Shown piece after piece: positions 35,277 through 49,602 of a stretch of 64,000 bases of DNA. The notes beneath the pieces are model-generated. The model ran no database searches and was not told where the DNA came from. It saw only the letters and a program-made list of their open reading frames with translations. A program made the translations under genes and the position numbers. How positions within the stretch are numbered: position 1 is the stretch's first letter; the number at the start of each line of letters is the position of its first letter. Origin of the DNA: Epiperipatus broadwayi (Eukaryota; Onychophora; Udeonychophora; Euonychophora; Peripatidae); contig JAQFVV010012490.1 of the NCBI GenBank assembly GCA_028023455.1, forward strand, positions 4,757,936 through 4,821,935, in the 5' to 3' direction.

Positions 35277-38200
35277 TACTCAATATGACAAAATCAGCGA
35301 AAAAATTTAATCAAAATATAGTATTATACACCACCATGTTTCAATAGTGTTTTAAGCTTAGAAATAGAGGCAGGTTACAAATTTCTAACAATTGATGAAT
35401 TTGAATACTTTAACATTGCAGTTCAGTATAATTTAGACAATTCTATGTAAATATCACAAAATCAATGGAAAAAGTTATTTGAAATTTGGTATTCTACACC
35501 AGCATGTTCATATAGTGTTGTAGGCTTGGAAATATAGCCAGGTTACAATTTCCTAAAAGTTGATGAATTTGAATACTTTAACATATGCACTTAAGTATAA
35601 TTTAGCTAATTCTACCTAAATATGACAAAATCAGTGAAAATATTCATTCAAAATATGGTATTGTACACCAGCATCTTCATATAGCATTTTCAGCTTGAAA
35701 AAAGAGCCATGTTACAAATTCCTAAAAATTCATTAATTTGAACACTTTAACAATGCAGTTCAGTATAAGTTAGCTAAATCTACCTAAATATGAAAAAATC
35801 AACGAATAAAATTCATTCAAAATATAGTATTGAACACCACCATGTTCCAATAGGGTTTTAAGCTTAGAAACACAGGCAGGTTACAAATTCCTAAAAATTG
35901 ATTAATTTGAATACTGTAACATTGCAGTTCAGTCTAATTTAGCTAATGTTACCTAAATATAACAAAAGCAGCGAAAAAATTGTACACCAGCATGTTCATA
36001 GCGCGTTTTAAGCTTGGAAATACAGCCAGGTTACAAATTCCTAAAAATTGATGAATTTGAACACTTTAACATTGCAGTTCAGTATAATTTAGCTAATTCT
36101 ACCTAAATATGACAAAATCAGTAAAAAAATTCATTCAAAATATAGTATTGTACACCATCATGTTGATATCGTATTTTAAACTTGGAAATACAGTCAGGAT
36201 ACAGATTCCTAAAAATTGATGAATTTGAATACTTTTATATTGCAGTTCAGTATAATTTAGCATATTCTACCTAAATATGACTAAAGCAGCGAAAAAATTC
36301 ATTCAAAATATAGTATTGTACACCAGCATTTTCATAATGCGGTTTAAGCTTGGAAATACAGCCAGGTTACAAATTTCTAAAAATTGATGAATTTCAATAC
36401 TTTAGCATTGCAGTTCAGTACAATTTAGACAATTCTATGTAAATATAACAAAATCAGAGGAAAAGGTTGTTTAAAATATAGTAGTCTACCCCTGCATTTT
36501 CATATAGCGTTGTAAGCTTGGAAATACAGCCTAGTTCCAATTTTCTAAAAGTTGATGAATTTGAATACTTTAACACTGCAGTTCAGTCTAATTTACCTAA
36601 TTCTACCTAAATATGAAAACATCAGAGAAAAAATTCAGTGAAAATATGGTATTGTACACCAGCATCTTCAAATCACGTTTTAAACTTGAAAATACAGCCA
36701 GGTTACAAATTCCTAAAAATTGATAAATATGAAAATTTTAACATTGCATTTCAGTATAATTTAGCTAATTCCACCTACATATGACAACATCAGTGAAAAC
36801 ATTCATTCAAACTATAATATTTTACACCAGCATATTCATATTGTGTTTTAAGCTTGAAAATACAGCAAGGTTAAAAATTCATAAAAATTGATGAATTTGA
36901 ATACTTTAACATTGCAGTTCAGTATAATTTAGCTAATTCTACCTAAATATTACAAAATCCGCAAAAAATTCATTAAAATATTGTATTGTACACCATCATG
37001 TTGATATCAAATTTAAAGCTTGGAAATACAGTCTTGTCACAAACTCCTAAAAATTGATGAATTTAAATAGTTTAACATTGCAGTTCAGTATAATTTAGAC
37101 AATTCTATGTAAATATCACAAAATCAGTGAAAACAGTTATTTAAAATATAGTATTCTACACCAGCATATTCATATAGCGTTGTAAGCTCTGAAATACAGC
37201 CAGGTTACAAATTCCTAAAAATTGATGAATTTGAATACTTTAACATTGCAGTTCAGTATAATTTAGCTAATTCTACCTAAATATGACAAAATCAGCGAAA
37301 AAATTCATTCAAAATATAGTATTGTACATCAGCATGTTCATATCACATTTTAAGCTTGGAAATATAGCCACATTACAAATTGTTAAAAATTGATCAATTT
37401 GAATACTTTAACATTGCAGTTCAGTATAATTTAGCTCATTCTACCTAAATATGACAAAATCAAAAAAAAAAACATTCAAAATATAATATTGTACACCAGC
37501 ATGTTCATATCACATGTAAAGCTTGAAAATAGAGCCATGTTACAAATTTCTACAAATTGATGAATTTGAATACTTTAAAAACATTGCAGTTTAGTATACT
37601 TTAGCTTATTCTACCTAAATTTGACAAAATCAGGAAAAACATTCATTCAAAATATAGTATTGTACACCAGGAACAGCATTTAGCGTTTTAAGCTTGGAAA
37701 TACAGACTGGTTGCAAATTCCTAAAAATTAATGAATTGCAATACTTTAACATTGCAGTTCAGTATAATTTAGCGAATTCTACCTAAATATGACAAAATCA
37801 GCGAAAAAAGTTATTCAAAATATAGTATTCTACACCAGCATGTTCATATCGTGTTTTAAACTTGGAAATACAGTCAGGTTACAAATTCCTAAAAATTAAT
37901 GAATTTGAATACTTTAACATTGAATTTCAGTATAATTTAGCTAATTCTACCTAAATATGACAAAATCAGTGAAAAAATTCATTAAAAATATATTACTGTA
38001 TACCAGCATGTTCATATCGCGTTTTAAGCTTGAGAATAGAGCCATGTTACAAATTCCTAAAAATTGATGAATTTGAATACTTTAATCTTGCAGTTCAGTG
38101 TAATTTAGTGACTTCTATCTAAATATGACTAAATCAGTAAAAAAATTCATTCAAAATATAGTATTGTACACCAGCATGGTCTTAGCGGGTTTTAAGCTTG

Positions 38201-38619
38201 GAAATACAGCCAAATTACACATTCCTAAAAATTAATGAATTTTAATACTTTAATATTGCAGTTCAGTATAATTTAGCAAATTTTACCTAAATATGACAAA
38301 ACCAGTAAAAAAATTCATTCAAAATATAGTACTGTACACCAGCATTTTCATAATGCGTTTTAAGCTTGGATATACAGCCAGGTTACAAATTTCTAAAAAT
38401 TGATGAGTTTCAATACTTTCGCATTGCAGTTCAGTATAATTTAGACAATTCTATGTAAATATCACAAAATCAGTGGAAACAGTTATTTAAAATATAGTAT
38501 TCTACACCAGCATGTTCATATAGCATTGTAAGCTTGGAAATACAGCCAGGTTACAATTTTCTAAAACTTGATGAATTTCAATACTTTAACATTTCAGTTC
38601 AGTATAATTTAGCGAATTC
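35277..38619 (+). repeat. HOR1 unit 3, long type, 3343 bp
   Basis: It lacks the 29-bp deletion. The matching position has an intact AATTTGAATACTTTAACATT monomer near 37,905. Confidence 0.85.
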
Positions 38620-41600
38620 TACTCAATATGACAAAATCAGCGAAAAAATTTAATCAAAATATAGTATTATACACCACCATGTTCCAATAGTGTTTTAAGC
38701 TTAGAAATAGAGGCAGGTTACAAATTTCTAAAAATTGATGAATTTGAATACTTTAACATTGCAGTTCAGTATAATTTAGACAATTCTATGTAAATATCAC
38801 AAAATCAGTGGAGAAAGTTATTTGAAATTTGGTATTCTACACCAGCATGTTCATATAGTGTTGTAGGTTTGGAAATATAGCCAGGTTACAATTTCCTAAA
38901 AGTTGATGAATTTGAATACTTTAACATATGCACTTAAGTATAATTTAGCTAATTCTACCTAAATATGACAAAATCAGTGAAAATATTCATTCAAAATATG
39001 GTATTGTACACCAGCATCTTCATATAGCATTTTCAGCTTGAAAAAAAGCCATGTTACAAATTCCTAAAAATTCATTAATTTGAACACTTTAACAATGCAG
39101 TTCAGTATAAGTTAGTTAAATCTACCTAAATATGAAAAAATCAACGAATAAAATTCATTCAAAATATAGTATTGAACACCAGCATGTTCTTAGCGGGTTT
39201 TAAGCTTGGAAACACAGGCAGGTTATAAATTCCTAAAAATTGATTAATTTGAATACTGTAACATTGCAGTTCAGTCTAATTTAGCTAATGTTACCTAAAT
39301 ATGACAAAATCAGCGAAAAAATTGTACACCAGCATGTTCATAGCGCGTTTTAAGCTTGGAAATACAGCCTGGTTACAAATTTTTAAAAATTGATGAATTT
39401 GAACACTTTAACATTGCAGTTCAGTATAATTTAGCTAATTTTACCTAAATATGACAAAACCAGTAAAAAAATTCATTCAAAATATAGTACTGTACAACAG
39501 CATGTTCTTAGCGGGTTTTAAGCTTGGAAATACAGCCAGGATACACATTCCTAAAAATTAATGAATTTGAATACTTTAACATTGCAGTTCAGTATAATTT
39601 AGCAAATTCTACCTAAATATGACAAAATCAGCGAAAAAATTCATTCAAAATATATTACTGTACACCAGCATGTTCATAATGCGGTTTAAGCTTGGAAATA
39701 CAGCCAGGTTACAAATTTCTAAAAATTGATGAATTTCAATACTTTAACATTGCAGTTCAGTACAATTTAGACAATTCTATGTAAATATAACAAAATCAGA
39801 GGAAAAGGTTGTATAAAATATAGTAGTCTACCCCAGCATTTTCATATAGCGTTGTAAGCTTGGAAATACAGCCTAGTTCCAATTTCCTAAAAGTTGATGT
39901 ATTTGAATACTTTAACACTGCAGTTCAGTCTAATTTACCTAATTCTACCTAAATATGAAAAAATCAGAGAAAAAATTCAGTGAAAATATGGTATTGTACA
40001 CCAGCATCTTCAAATCACGTTTTAAACTTGAAAATACAGCCAGGTTACAAATTCCTAAAAATTGATAAATATGAAAATTTTAACATTGCATTTCAGTATA
40101 ATTTAGCTAATTCCACCTACATATGACAACATCAGTGAAAACATTCATTCAAACTATAATATTTTACACCAGCATCTTCATATGGCGTTTTATGCTTGAA
40201 AATACAGCCAGGTTACAAATTCATAAAAATTGATGAATTTGAATACTTTAACATTGCAGTTCAGTATAATTTAGCTAATTCTACGTAAATATGACAAAAT
40301 CAGCGAAAAAATTCATTTAAAATATAGTATTGTACACCATCATGTTGATATCAAATTTAAAGCTTGGAAATACAGTCTTGTCACAAACTCCTAAAAATTG
40401 ATGAATTTAAATAGTTTAACATTGCAGTTCAGTATAATTTAGACAATTCTATGTAAATATCACAAAATCAGTGAAAACAGTTATTTAAAATATAGTATTC
40501 TACACCAGCATATTCATATAGCGTTGTTAACTCTGAAATACAGCCAGGTTACAAATTCCTAGAACTTAATGAATTTGAATACTTTAACATTGCAGTTCAG
40601 TATAATTTAGCTAATTCTACCTAAATATGACAAAATCAGCGAAAAAATTCATTCAAAATATAGTATTGTACACCAGCATGTTCATAGCGCGTTTTAAGCT
40701 TGGAAATACAGCCTGGTTACAAATTTTTAAAAATTGATGAATTTGAATACTTTAACATTGCAGTTCAGTATAATTTAGCTCATTCTACCTAAATATGACA
40801 AAATCAGTAAAAAAATTCATTCAAAATATAGTATTGTACACCAGCATGTTCATAGCGCGTTTTAAGCTTGGAAATACAGCCAGATTACAAATTTCTACAA
40901 ATTGATGAATTTGAATACTTTAAAAACATTGCAGTTGAGTATACTTTAGCTTATTCTACCTAAATTTGACAAAATCAGGAAAAACATTCATTCAAAATAT
41001 AATATTGTACACCAGGAACAGCATTTAGCGTTTTAAGCTTAGAAATACAGACTGGTTGCAAATTCCTAAAAAGTAATGAATTGCAATACTTTAACATTGC
41101 AGTTCAGTATAATTTAGCGAATTCTACCTAAATATGACAAAATAGGCGAAAAAAGTTATTCAAAATATAGTATTCTACACCAGCATGTTCATATCGTGTT
41201 TTAAACCTGAAAATACATCCAGGTTACAAATTCCTAAAAATTGATGAAATCGAAAACTAATTCTACCTACATATGACAAAATGAGTGAAAACATTCATTC
41301 ACAATATAATATTGTACACCAACATATTCATATCGTGTTTTAAGCTTGGAAATACAGCCTGGTTACAAATTTTTAAAAATTGATGAATTTGAATACTTTA
41401 ATATTGCAGTTCAGTATAATTTAGCTAATTTTACCTAAATATGACTAAATCAGTAAAAAAATTCATTCAAAATATAGTATTGTACACCAGCATTTTCATA
41501 TCGCGTTTTAAGCTTAAAAATACAGTCAGGTTACAAATTCCTAGAAATTAATGAATTTTAATACTTTAACAATGCAGTTCAGTATAATTTAGCAAATTCT

Positions 41601-41935
41601 ACCTAAATATGACAAAATCAGTGAAAAAATTCATTAAAAATATATTACTGTATACCAGCATGTTCATAGGGCGTTTTAAGCTTGGAAATACAGCCAGGTT
41701 ACAAATTTCTAAAAATTGATGAGTTTCAATACTTTCGCATTGCAGTTCAGTATAATTTAGACAATTCTATGTAAATATCACAAAATCAGTGGAAACAGTT
41801 ATTTAAAATATAGTATTCTACACCAGCATGTTCATATAGCATTGTAAGCTTGGAAATACAGCCAGGTTACAATTTTCTAAAACTTGATGAATTTCAATAC
41901 TTTAACATTTCAGTTCAGTATAATTTAGCGAATTC
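38620..41935 (+). repeat. HOR1 unit 4, short type, 3316 bp
   Basis: It contains the deleted monomer at 41,246. Confidence 0.85.
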
Positions 41936-44900
41936 TACTCAATATGACAAAATCAGCGAAAAAATTTAATCAAAATATAGTATTATACACCACCATGTTT
42001 CAATAGTGTTTTAAGCTTAGAAATAGAGGCAGGTTACAAATTTCTAACAATTGATGAATTTGAATACTTTAACATTGCAGTTCAGTATAATTTAGACAAT
42101 TCTATGTAAATATCACAAAATCAGTGGAAAAAGTTATTTGAAATTTGGTATTCTACACCAGCATGTTCATATAGTGTTGTAGGCTTGGAAATATAGCCAG
42201 GTTACAATTTCCTAAAAGTTGATGAATTTGAATACTTTAACATATGCACTTAAGTATAATTTAGCTAATTCTACCTAAATATGACAAAATCAGTGAAAAT
42301 ATTCATTCAAAATATGGTATTGTACACCAGCATCTTCATATAGCATTTTCAGCTTGAAAAAAGAGCCATGTTACAAATTCCTAAAAATTCATTAATTTGA
42401 ACACTTTAACAATGCAGTTCAGTATAAGTTAGCTAAATCTACCTAAATATGAAAAAATCAACGAATAAAATTCATTCAAAATATAGTATTGAACACCACC
42501 ATGTTCCAATAGGGTTTTAAGCTTAGAAACACAGGCAGGTTACAAATTCCTAAAAATTGATTAATTTGAATACTGTAACATTGCAGTTCAGTCTAATTTA
42601 GCTAATGTTACCTAAATATAACAAAAGCAGCGAAAAAATTGTACACCAGCATGATCATACTGCGTTTTAAGCTTGGAAATACAGCCTGGTTACAAATTCC
42701 TAAAAATTGATGAATTTGAACACTTTAACATTGCAGTTCAGTATAATTTAGCTAATTCTACCTAAATATGACAAAACCAGTAAAAAAATTCATTCAAAAT
42801 ATAGTACTGTACACCAGCATGTTCTTAGCGCGTTTTAAGCTTGGAAATACAGCCAGGTTACAAATTTTTAAAAATTGATGAATTTGAATACTTTAACATT
42901 GCAGTTCAGTATAATTTAGCTAATTCTACCTAAATATGACAAAATCAGCGAAAAAATTCATTCAAAATATAGTATTGTACACCAGCATGTTCATTTCGCG
43001 TTTTAAGCTTGGAAATACAGCTAGGATACAAATTTTTAAAAATTGATGAATTTAAATACTTTAGCATTGCAGTTCAGTATTATTTAGCCAATTCTATGTA
43101 AATATAACAAAATCAGAGGAAAAGGTTGTTTAAAATATAGTAGTCTACCCCTGCATTTTCATATAGCGTTGTAAGCTTGGAAATACAGCCTAGTTCCAAT
43201 TTTCTAAAAGTTGATGAATTTGAATACTTTAACACTGCAGTTCAGTCTAATTTACCTAATTCTACCTAAATATGAAAACATCAGAGAAAAAATTCAGTGA
43301 AAATATGGTATTGTACACCAGCATCTTCAAATCACGTTTTAAACTTGAAAATACAGCCAGGTTACAAATTCCTAAAAATTGATAAATATGAAAATTTTAA
43401 CATTGCATTTCAGTATAATTTAGCTAATTCCACCTACATATGACAACATCAGTGAAAACATTCATTCAAACTATAATATTTTACACCAGCATATTCATAT
43501 TGTGTTTTAAGCTTGAAAATACAGCAAGGTTAAAAATTCATAAAAATTGATGAATTTGAATACTTTAACATTGCAGTTCAGTATAATTTAGCTAATTCTA
43601 CCTAAATATTACAAAATCAGCAAAAAATTCATTAAAATATTGTATTGTACACCATCATGTTGATATCAAATTTAAAGCTTGGAAATACAGTCTTGTCACA
43701 AACTCCTAAAAATTGATGAATTTAAATAGTTTAACATTGCAGTTCAGTATAATTTAGACAATTCTATATAAATATCACAAAATCAGTGAAAACAGTTATT
43801 TAAAATATAGTATTCTACACCAGCATATTCATATAGCGTTGTAAGCTCTGAAATACAGCCCGGTTACAAATTCCTAGAACTTAATGAATTTGAATACTTT
43901 AACATTGCAGTTCAGTATAATTTAGCTAATTCTACCTAAATATGACAAAATCAGCGAAAAAATTCATTCAAAATATAGTATTGTACATCAGCATGTTCAT
44001 ATCATATTTTAAGCTTGGAAATATAGCCACATTACAAATTGTTAAAAATTGATCAATTTGAATACTTTAACATTGCAGTTCAGTATAATTTAGCTCATTC
44101 TACCTAAATATGACAAAATCAGAAAAAAAATCATTCAAAATATAATATTGTACACCAGCATGTTCATATCACATGTAAAGCTTGAAAATAGAGCCATGTT
44201 ACAAATTTCTACAAATTGATGAATTTGAATACTTTAAAAACATTGCAGTTGAGTATACTTTAGCTTATTCTACCTAAATTTGACAAAATCAGGAAAAACA
44301 TTCATTCAAAATATAGTATTGTACACCAGGAACAGCATTTAGCGTTTTAAGCTTGGAAATACAGACTGGTTGCAAATTCCTAAAAATTAATGAATTGCAA
44401 TACTTTAACATTGCAGTTCAGTATAATTTAGCGAATTCTACCTAAATATGACAAAATAGGCGAAAAAAGTTATTCAAAATATAGTATTCTACACCAGCAT
44501 GTTCATATCGTGTTTTAAACCTGAAAATACATCCAGGTTACAAATTCCTAAAAATTGATGAAATCGAAAACTAATTCTACCTACATATGACAAAATGAGT
44601 GAAAACATTCATTCACAATATAATATTGTACACCAACATATTCATATCGTGTTTTAAGCTTGGAAATATAGTCAGGTTACAAATTCCTAAAAATTGATGA
44701 ATTTGAATACTTTAATATTGCAGTTCAGTGTAATTTAGTGACTTCTATCTAAATATGACTAAATCAGTAAAAAAATTCATTCAAAATATAGTATTGTACA
44801 CCAGCATTTTCATATCGCGTTTTAAGCTTGGAAATACAGCCAGGTTACAAATTCCTAAAAATTGATGAATTTTAATACTTTAACAATGCAGTTCAGTATA

Positions 44901-45252
44901 ATTTAGCAAATTCTACCTAAATATGACAAAATCAGTGAAAAAATTCATTCAAAATATAGTATTGTACACCAGCATGTTCATAATGCGTTTTAAGCTTTGG
45001 AAGAACGACGCCAGATTACAAATTTCTAAAAATTGATGAGTTTCAATACTTTCGCATTGCAGTTCAGTATAATTTAGACAATTCTATGTAAATATCACAA
45101 AATCAGTGGAAACAGTTATTTAAAATATAGTATTCTACACCAGCATGTTCATATAGCATTGTAAGCTTGGAAATACAGCCAGGTTACAATTTTCTAAAAC
45201 TTGATGAATTTCAATACTTTAACATTTCAGTTCAGTATAATTTAGCGAATTC
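41936..45252 (+). repeat. HOR1 unit 5, short type, 3317 bp
   Basis: It contains the deleted monomer at 44,560. One monomer near 45,000 carries a private indel-rich stretch (GAAGAACGACGCCAG). Confidence 0.85.
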
Positions 45253-48200
45253 TACTCAATATGACAAAATCAGCGAAAAAATTTAATCAAAATATAGTAT
45301 TATACACCACCATGTTCCAATAGTGTTTTAAGCTTAGAAATAGAGGCAGGTTACAAATTTCTAAAAATTGATGAATTTGAATACTTTAACATTGCAGTTC
45401 AGTATAATTTAGACAATTCTATGTAAATATCACAAAATCAGTGGAAAAAGTTATTTGAAATTTGGTATTCTACACCAGCATGTTCATATAGTGTTGTAGG
45501 CTTGGAAATATAGCCAGGTTACAATTTCCTAAAAGTTGATGAATTTGAATACTTTAACATATGCACTTAAGTATAATTTAGCTAATTCTATTTACATATG
45601 ACAAAATCAGTGAAAATATTCATTCAAAATATGGTATTGTACACCAGCATCTTCATATAGCATTTTCAGCTTGAAAAAAGAGCCATGTTACAAATTCCTA
45701 AAAATTCATTAATTTGAACACTTTAACAATGCAGTTCAGTATAAGTTAGCTAAATCTACCTAAATATGAAAAAATCAACGAATAAAATTCATTCAAAATA
45801 TAGTATTGAACACCAGCATGTTCCAATAGGGTTTTAAGCTTAGAAACACAGGCAGGTTATAAATTCCTAAAAATTGATTAATTTGAATACTGTAACATTG
45901 CAGTTCAGTCTAATTTAGCTAATGTTACCTAAATATGACAAAATCAGCGAAAAAATTGTACACCAGCATGATCATACTGCGTGTTAAGCTTGGAAATACA
46001 GCCAGGTTACAAATTCCTAAAAATTGATGAATTTGAACACTTTAACAATGCAGTTCAGTATAATTTAGCTAATTCTACCTAAATATGACAAAATCAGAAA
46101 AAAATTCATTCAAAATATAGTATTGTACACCATCATGTTGATATCGTATTTTAAACTTGGAAATACAGTCAGGATACTGATTCCTAAAAATTGATGAATT
46201 TGAATACTTTTATATTGCAGTTCAGTATAATTTAGCAAATTCTACCTAAATATGACTAAAGCAGCGAAAAAATTCATTCAAAATATAGTATTGTACACCA
46301 GCATTTTCATAATGCGGTTTAAGCTTGGAAATACAGCCAGGTTACAAATTTCTAAAAATTGATGAATTTCAATACTTTAACATTGCAGTTCAGTACAATT
46401 TAGACAATTCTATGTAAATATAACAAAATCAGAGGAAAAGGTTGTTTAAAATATAGTAGTCTACCCCAGCATTTTCATATAGCGTTGTAAGCTTGGAAAT
46501 ACAGCCTAGTTCGAATTTCCTAAAAGTTGATGAATTTGAATACTTTAACACTGCAGTTCAGTCTAATTTACCTAATTCTACCTAAATATGATAAAATCAG
46601 AGAAAAAATTCAGTGAAAATATGGTATTGTACACCAGCATCTTCAAATCATGTTTTAAACTTGAAAATACAGCCAGGTTACAAATTCCTAAAAATTGATA
46701 AATATGAAAATTTTAACATTGCATTTCAGTATAATTTAGCTAATTCCACCTACATATGACAACATCAGTGAAAACATTCATTCAAACTATAATATTTTAC
46801 ACCAGCATATTCATATTGTGTTTTAAGCTTGAAAATATAGCAAGGTTAAAAATTCATAAAAATTGATGAATTTGAATACTTTAACATTGCAGTTCAGTAT
46901 AATTTAGCTAATTCTACCTAAATATTACAAAATCAGCAAAAAATTCATTAAAATATTGTATTGTACAGCATCATGTTGATATCAAATTTAAAGCTTGGAA
47001 ATACAGTCTTGTCACAAACTCCTAAAAATTGATGAATTTAAATAGTTTAACATTGCAGTTCAGTATAATTTAGATAATTCTATGTAAATATCACAAAATC
47101 AGTGAAAACAGTTATTTAAAATATAGTATTCTACACCAGCATATTCATATAGCGTTGTAAGCTCTGAAATACAGCCAGGTTACAAATTCCTAGAACTTAA
47201 TGAATTTGAATACTTTAACATTGCAGTTCAGTATAATTTAGCTAATTCTACCTAAATATGACAAAATCAGCGAAAAAATTCATTCAAAATATAGTATTGT
47301 ACATCAGCATGTTCATATCACATTTTAAGCTTGGAAATATAGCCACATTACAAATTGTTAAAAATTGATCAATTTGAATACTTTAACATTGCAGTTCAGT
47401 ATAATTTAGCTCATTCTACCTAAATATGACAAAATCAAAAAAAAAATCATTCAAAATATAATATTGTACACCAGCATGTTCATATCACATTTAAAGCTTG
47501 AAAATAGAGCCATGTTACAAATTTCTACAAATTGATGAATTTGAATACTTTAAAAACATTGCAGTTGAGTATACTTTAGCTTATTCTACCTAAATTTGAC
47601 AAAATCAGGAAAAACATTCATTCAAAATATAGTATTGTACACCAGGAACAGCATTTAGCGTTTTAAGCTTGGAAATACAGACTGGTTGCAAATTCCTAAA
47701 AATTAATGAATTGCAATACTTTAACATTGCAGTTCAGTATAATTTAGCGAATTCTACCTAAATATGATAAAATCAGCGAAAAAAGTTATTCAAAATATAG
47801 TATTCTACACCAGCATGTTCATATCGTGTTTTAAACTTGGAAATACAGTCAGGTTACAAATTCCTAAAAATTAATGAATTTGAATACTTTAACATTGCAG
47901 TTCAGTATAATTTAGCTAATTCTACCTAAATATTACAAAATCAGCAAAAAATTCATTAAAATATTGTATTGTACACCATCATGTTGATATCAAATTTAAA
48001 GCTTGGAAATATAGTCTTGTCACAAACTCCTAAAAATTGATGAATTTAAATAGTTTAACATTGCAGTTCAGTATAATTTAGACAATTCTATGTAAATATC
48101 ACAAAATCAGTGAAAACAGTTATTTAAAATATAGTATTCTACACCAGCATATTCATATAGCGTTGTAAGCTCTGAAATACAGCCCGGTTACAAATTCCTA

Positions 48201-49602
48201 GAACTTAATGAATTTGAATACTTTAACATTGCAGTTCAGTATAATTTAGCTAATTCTACCTAAATATGACAAAATCAGCGAAAAAATTCATTCAAAATAT
48301 AGTATTGTACATCAGCATGTTCATTTCGCGTTTTAAGCTTGGAAATACAGCTAGGTTACAAATTTTTAAAAATTGATGAATTTGAATACTTTAACATTGC
48401 AGTTCAGTATAATTTAGCTCATTCTACCTAAATATGACAAAATCAGAAAAAAAATCATTCAAAATATAATATTGTACACCAGCATGTTCATATCACATGT
48501 AAAGCTTGAAAATAGAGCCATGTTACAAATTTCTACAAATTGATGAATTTGAATACTTTAAAAACATTGCAGTTGAGTATACTTTAGCTTATTCTACCTA
48601 AATTTGACAAAATCAGGAAAAACATTCATTCAAAATATAGTATTGTACACCAGGAACAGCATTTAGCGTTTTAAGCTTGGAAATATAGACTGGTTGCAAA
48701 TTCCTAAAAATTAATGAATTGCAATACTTTAACATTGCAGTTCAGTATAATTTAGCGAATTCTACCTAAATATGACAAAATCAGCGACAAAAGTTATTCA
48801 AAATATAGTATTGTACACCAGCATGTTCATATCGCGTTTTAAGCTTGGAAATACAGTCAGGTTACAAATTCCTAAAAATTAATGAATTTGAATACTTTAA
48901 CATTGCAGTTCAGTATAATTTAGCTAATTCTACCTAAATATGACAAAATCAGCGAAAACATTCATTCAAAATATAATATTGTTTACCAGCATGTTCATAT
49001 CGCGTTTTAAGCTTGAGAATAGAGCCATGTTACAAATTCCTAAAAATTGATGAATTTGAATACTTTAATCTTGCAGTTCAGTGTAATTTAGTGACTTCTA
49101 TCTAAATATGACTAAATCAGTAAAAAAATTCATTCAAAATATAGTATTGTACACCAGCATTTTCATATCGCGTTTTAAGCTTAAAAATACAGTCAGGTTA
49201 CAAATTCCTAAAAATTGATGAATTTGAATACTTTAACATTGCAGTTCAGTATAATTTAGCAAATTCTACCTAAATATGACAAAATCAGCGAAAAAATTCA
49301 TTCAAAATATAATATTGTACACCAGCATCTTCATTTAGCGTTTTAAGCTTGGATATACAGCCAGGTTACAAATTTCTAAAAATTGATGAGTTTCAATACT
49401 TTCGCATTGCAGTTCAGTATAATTTAGACAATTCTATGTAAATATCACAAAATCAGTGGAAACAGTTATTTAAAATATAGTATTCTACACCAGCATATTC
49501 ATATAGCATTGTAAGCTTGGAAATACAGCCAGGTTACAATTTTCTAAAACTTGATGAATTTCAATACTTTAACATTTCAGTTCAGTATAATTTAGCGAAT
49601 TC
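45253..49602 (+). repeat. HOR1 unit 6, long type plus six extra monomers, 4350 bp
   Basis: AATATTACAA with its neighbouring variants occurs at 46,921 and again at 47,929, exactly 1,008 bp (6 x 168) apart. The CACCAGGAACAGCATT marker likewise appears twice, near 47,642 and 48,650. This is an internal six-monomer duplication. Confidence 0.88.
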
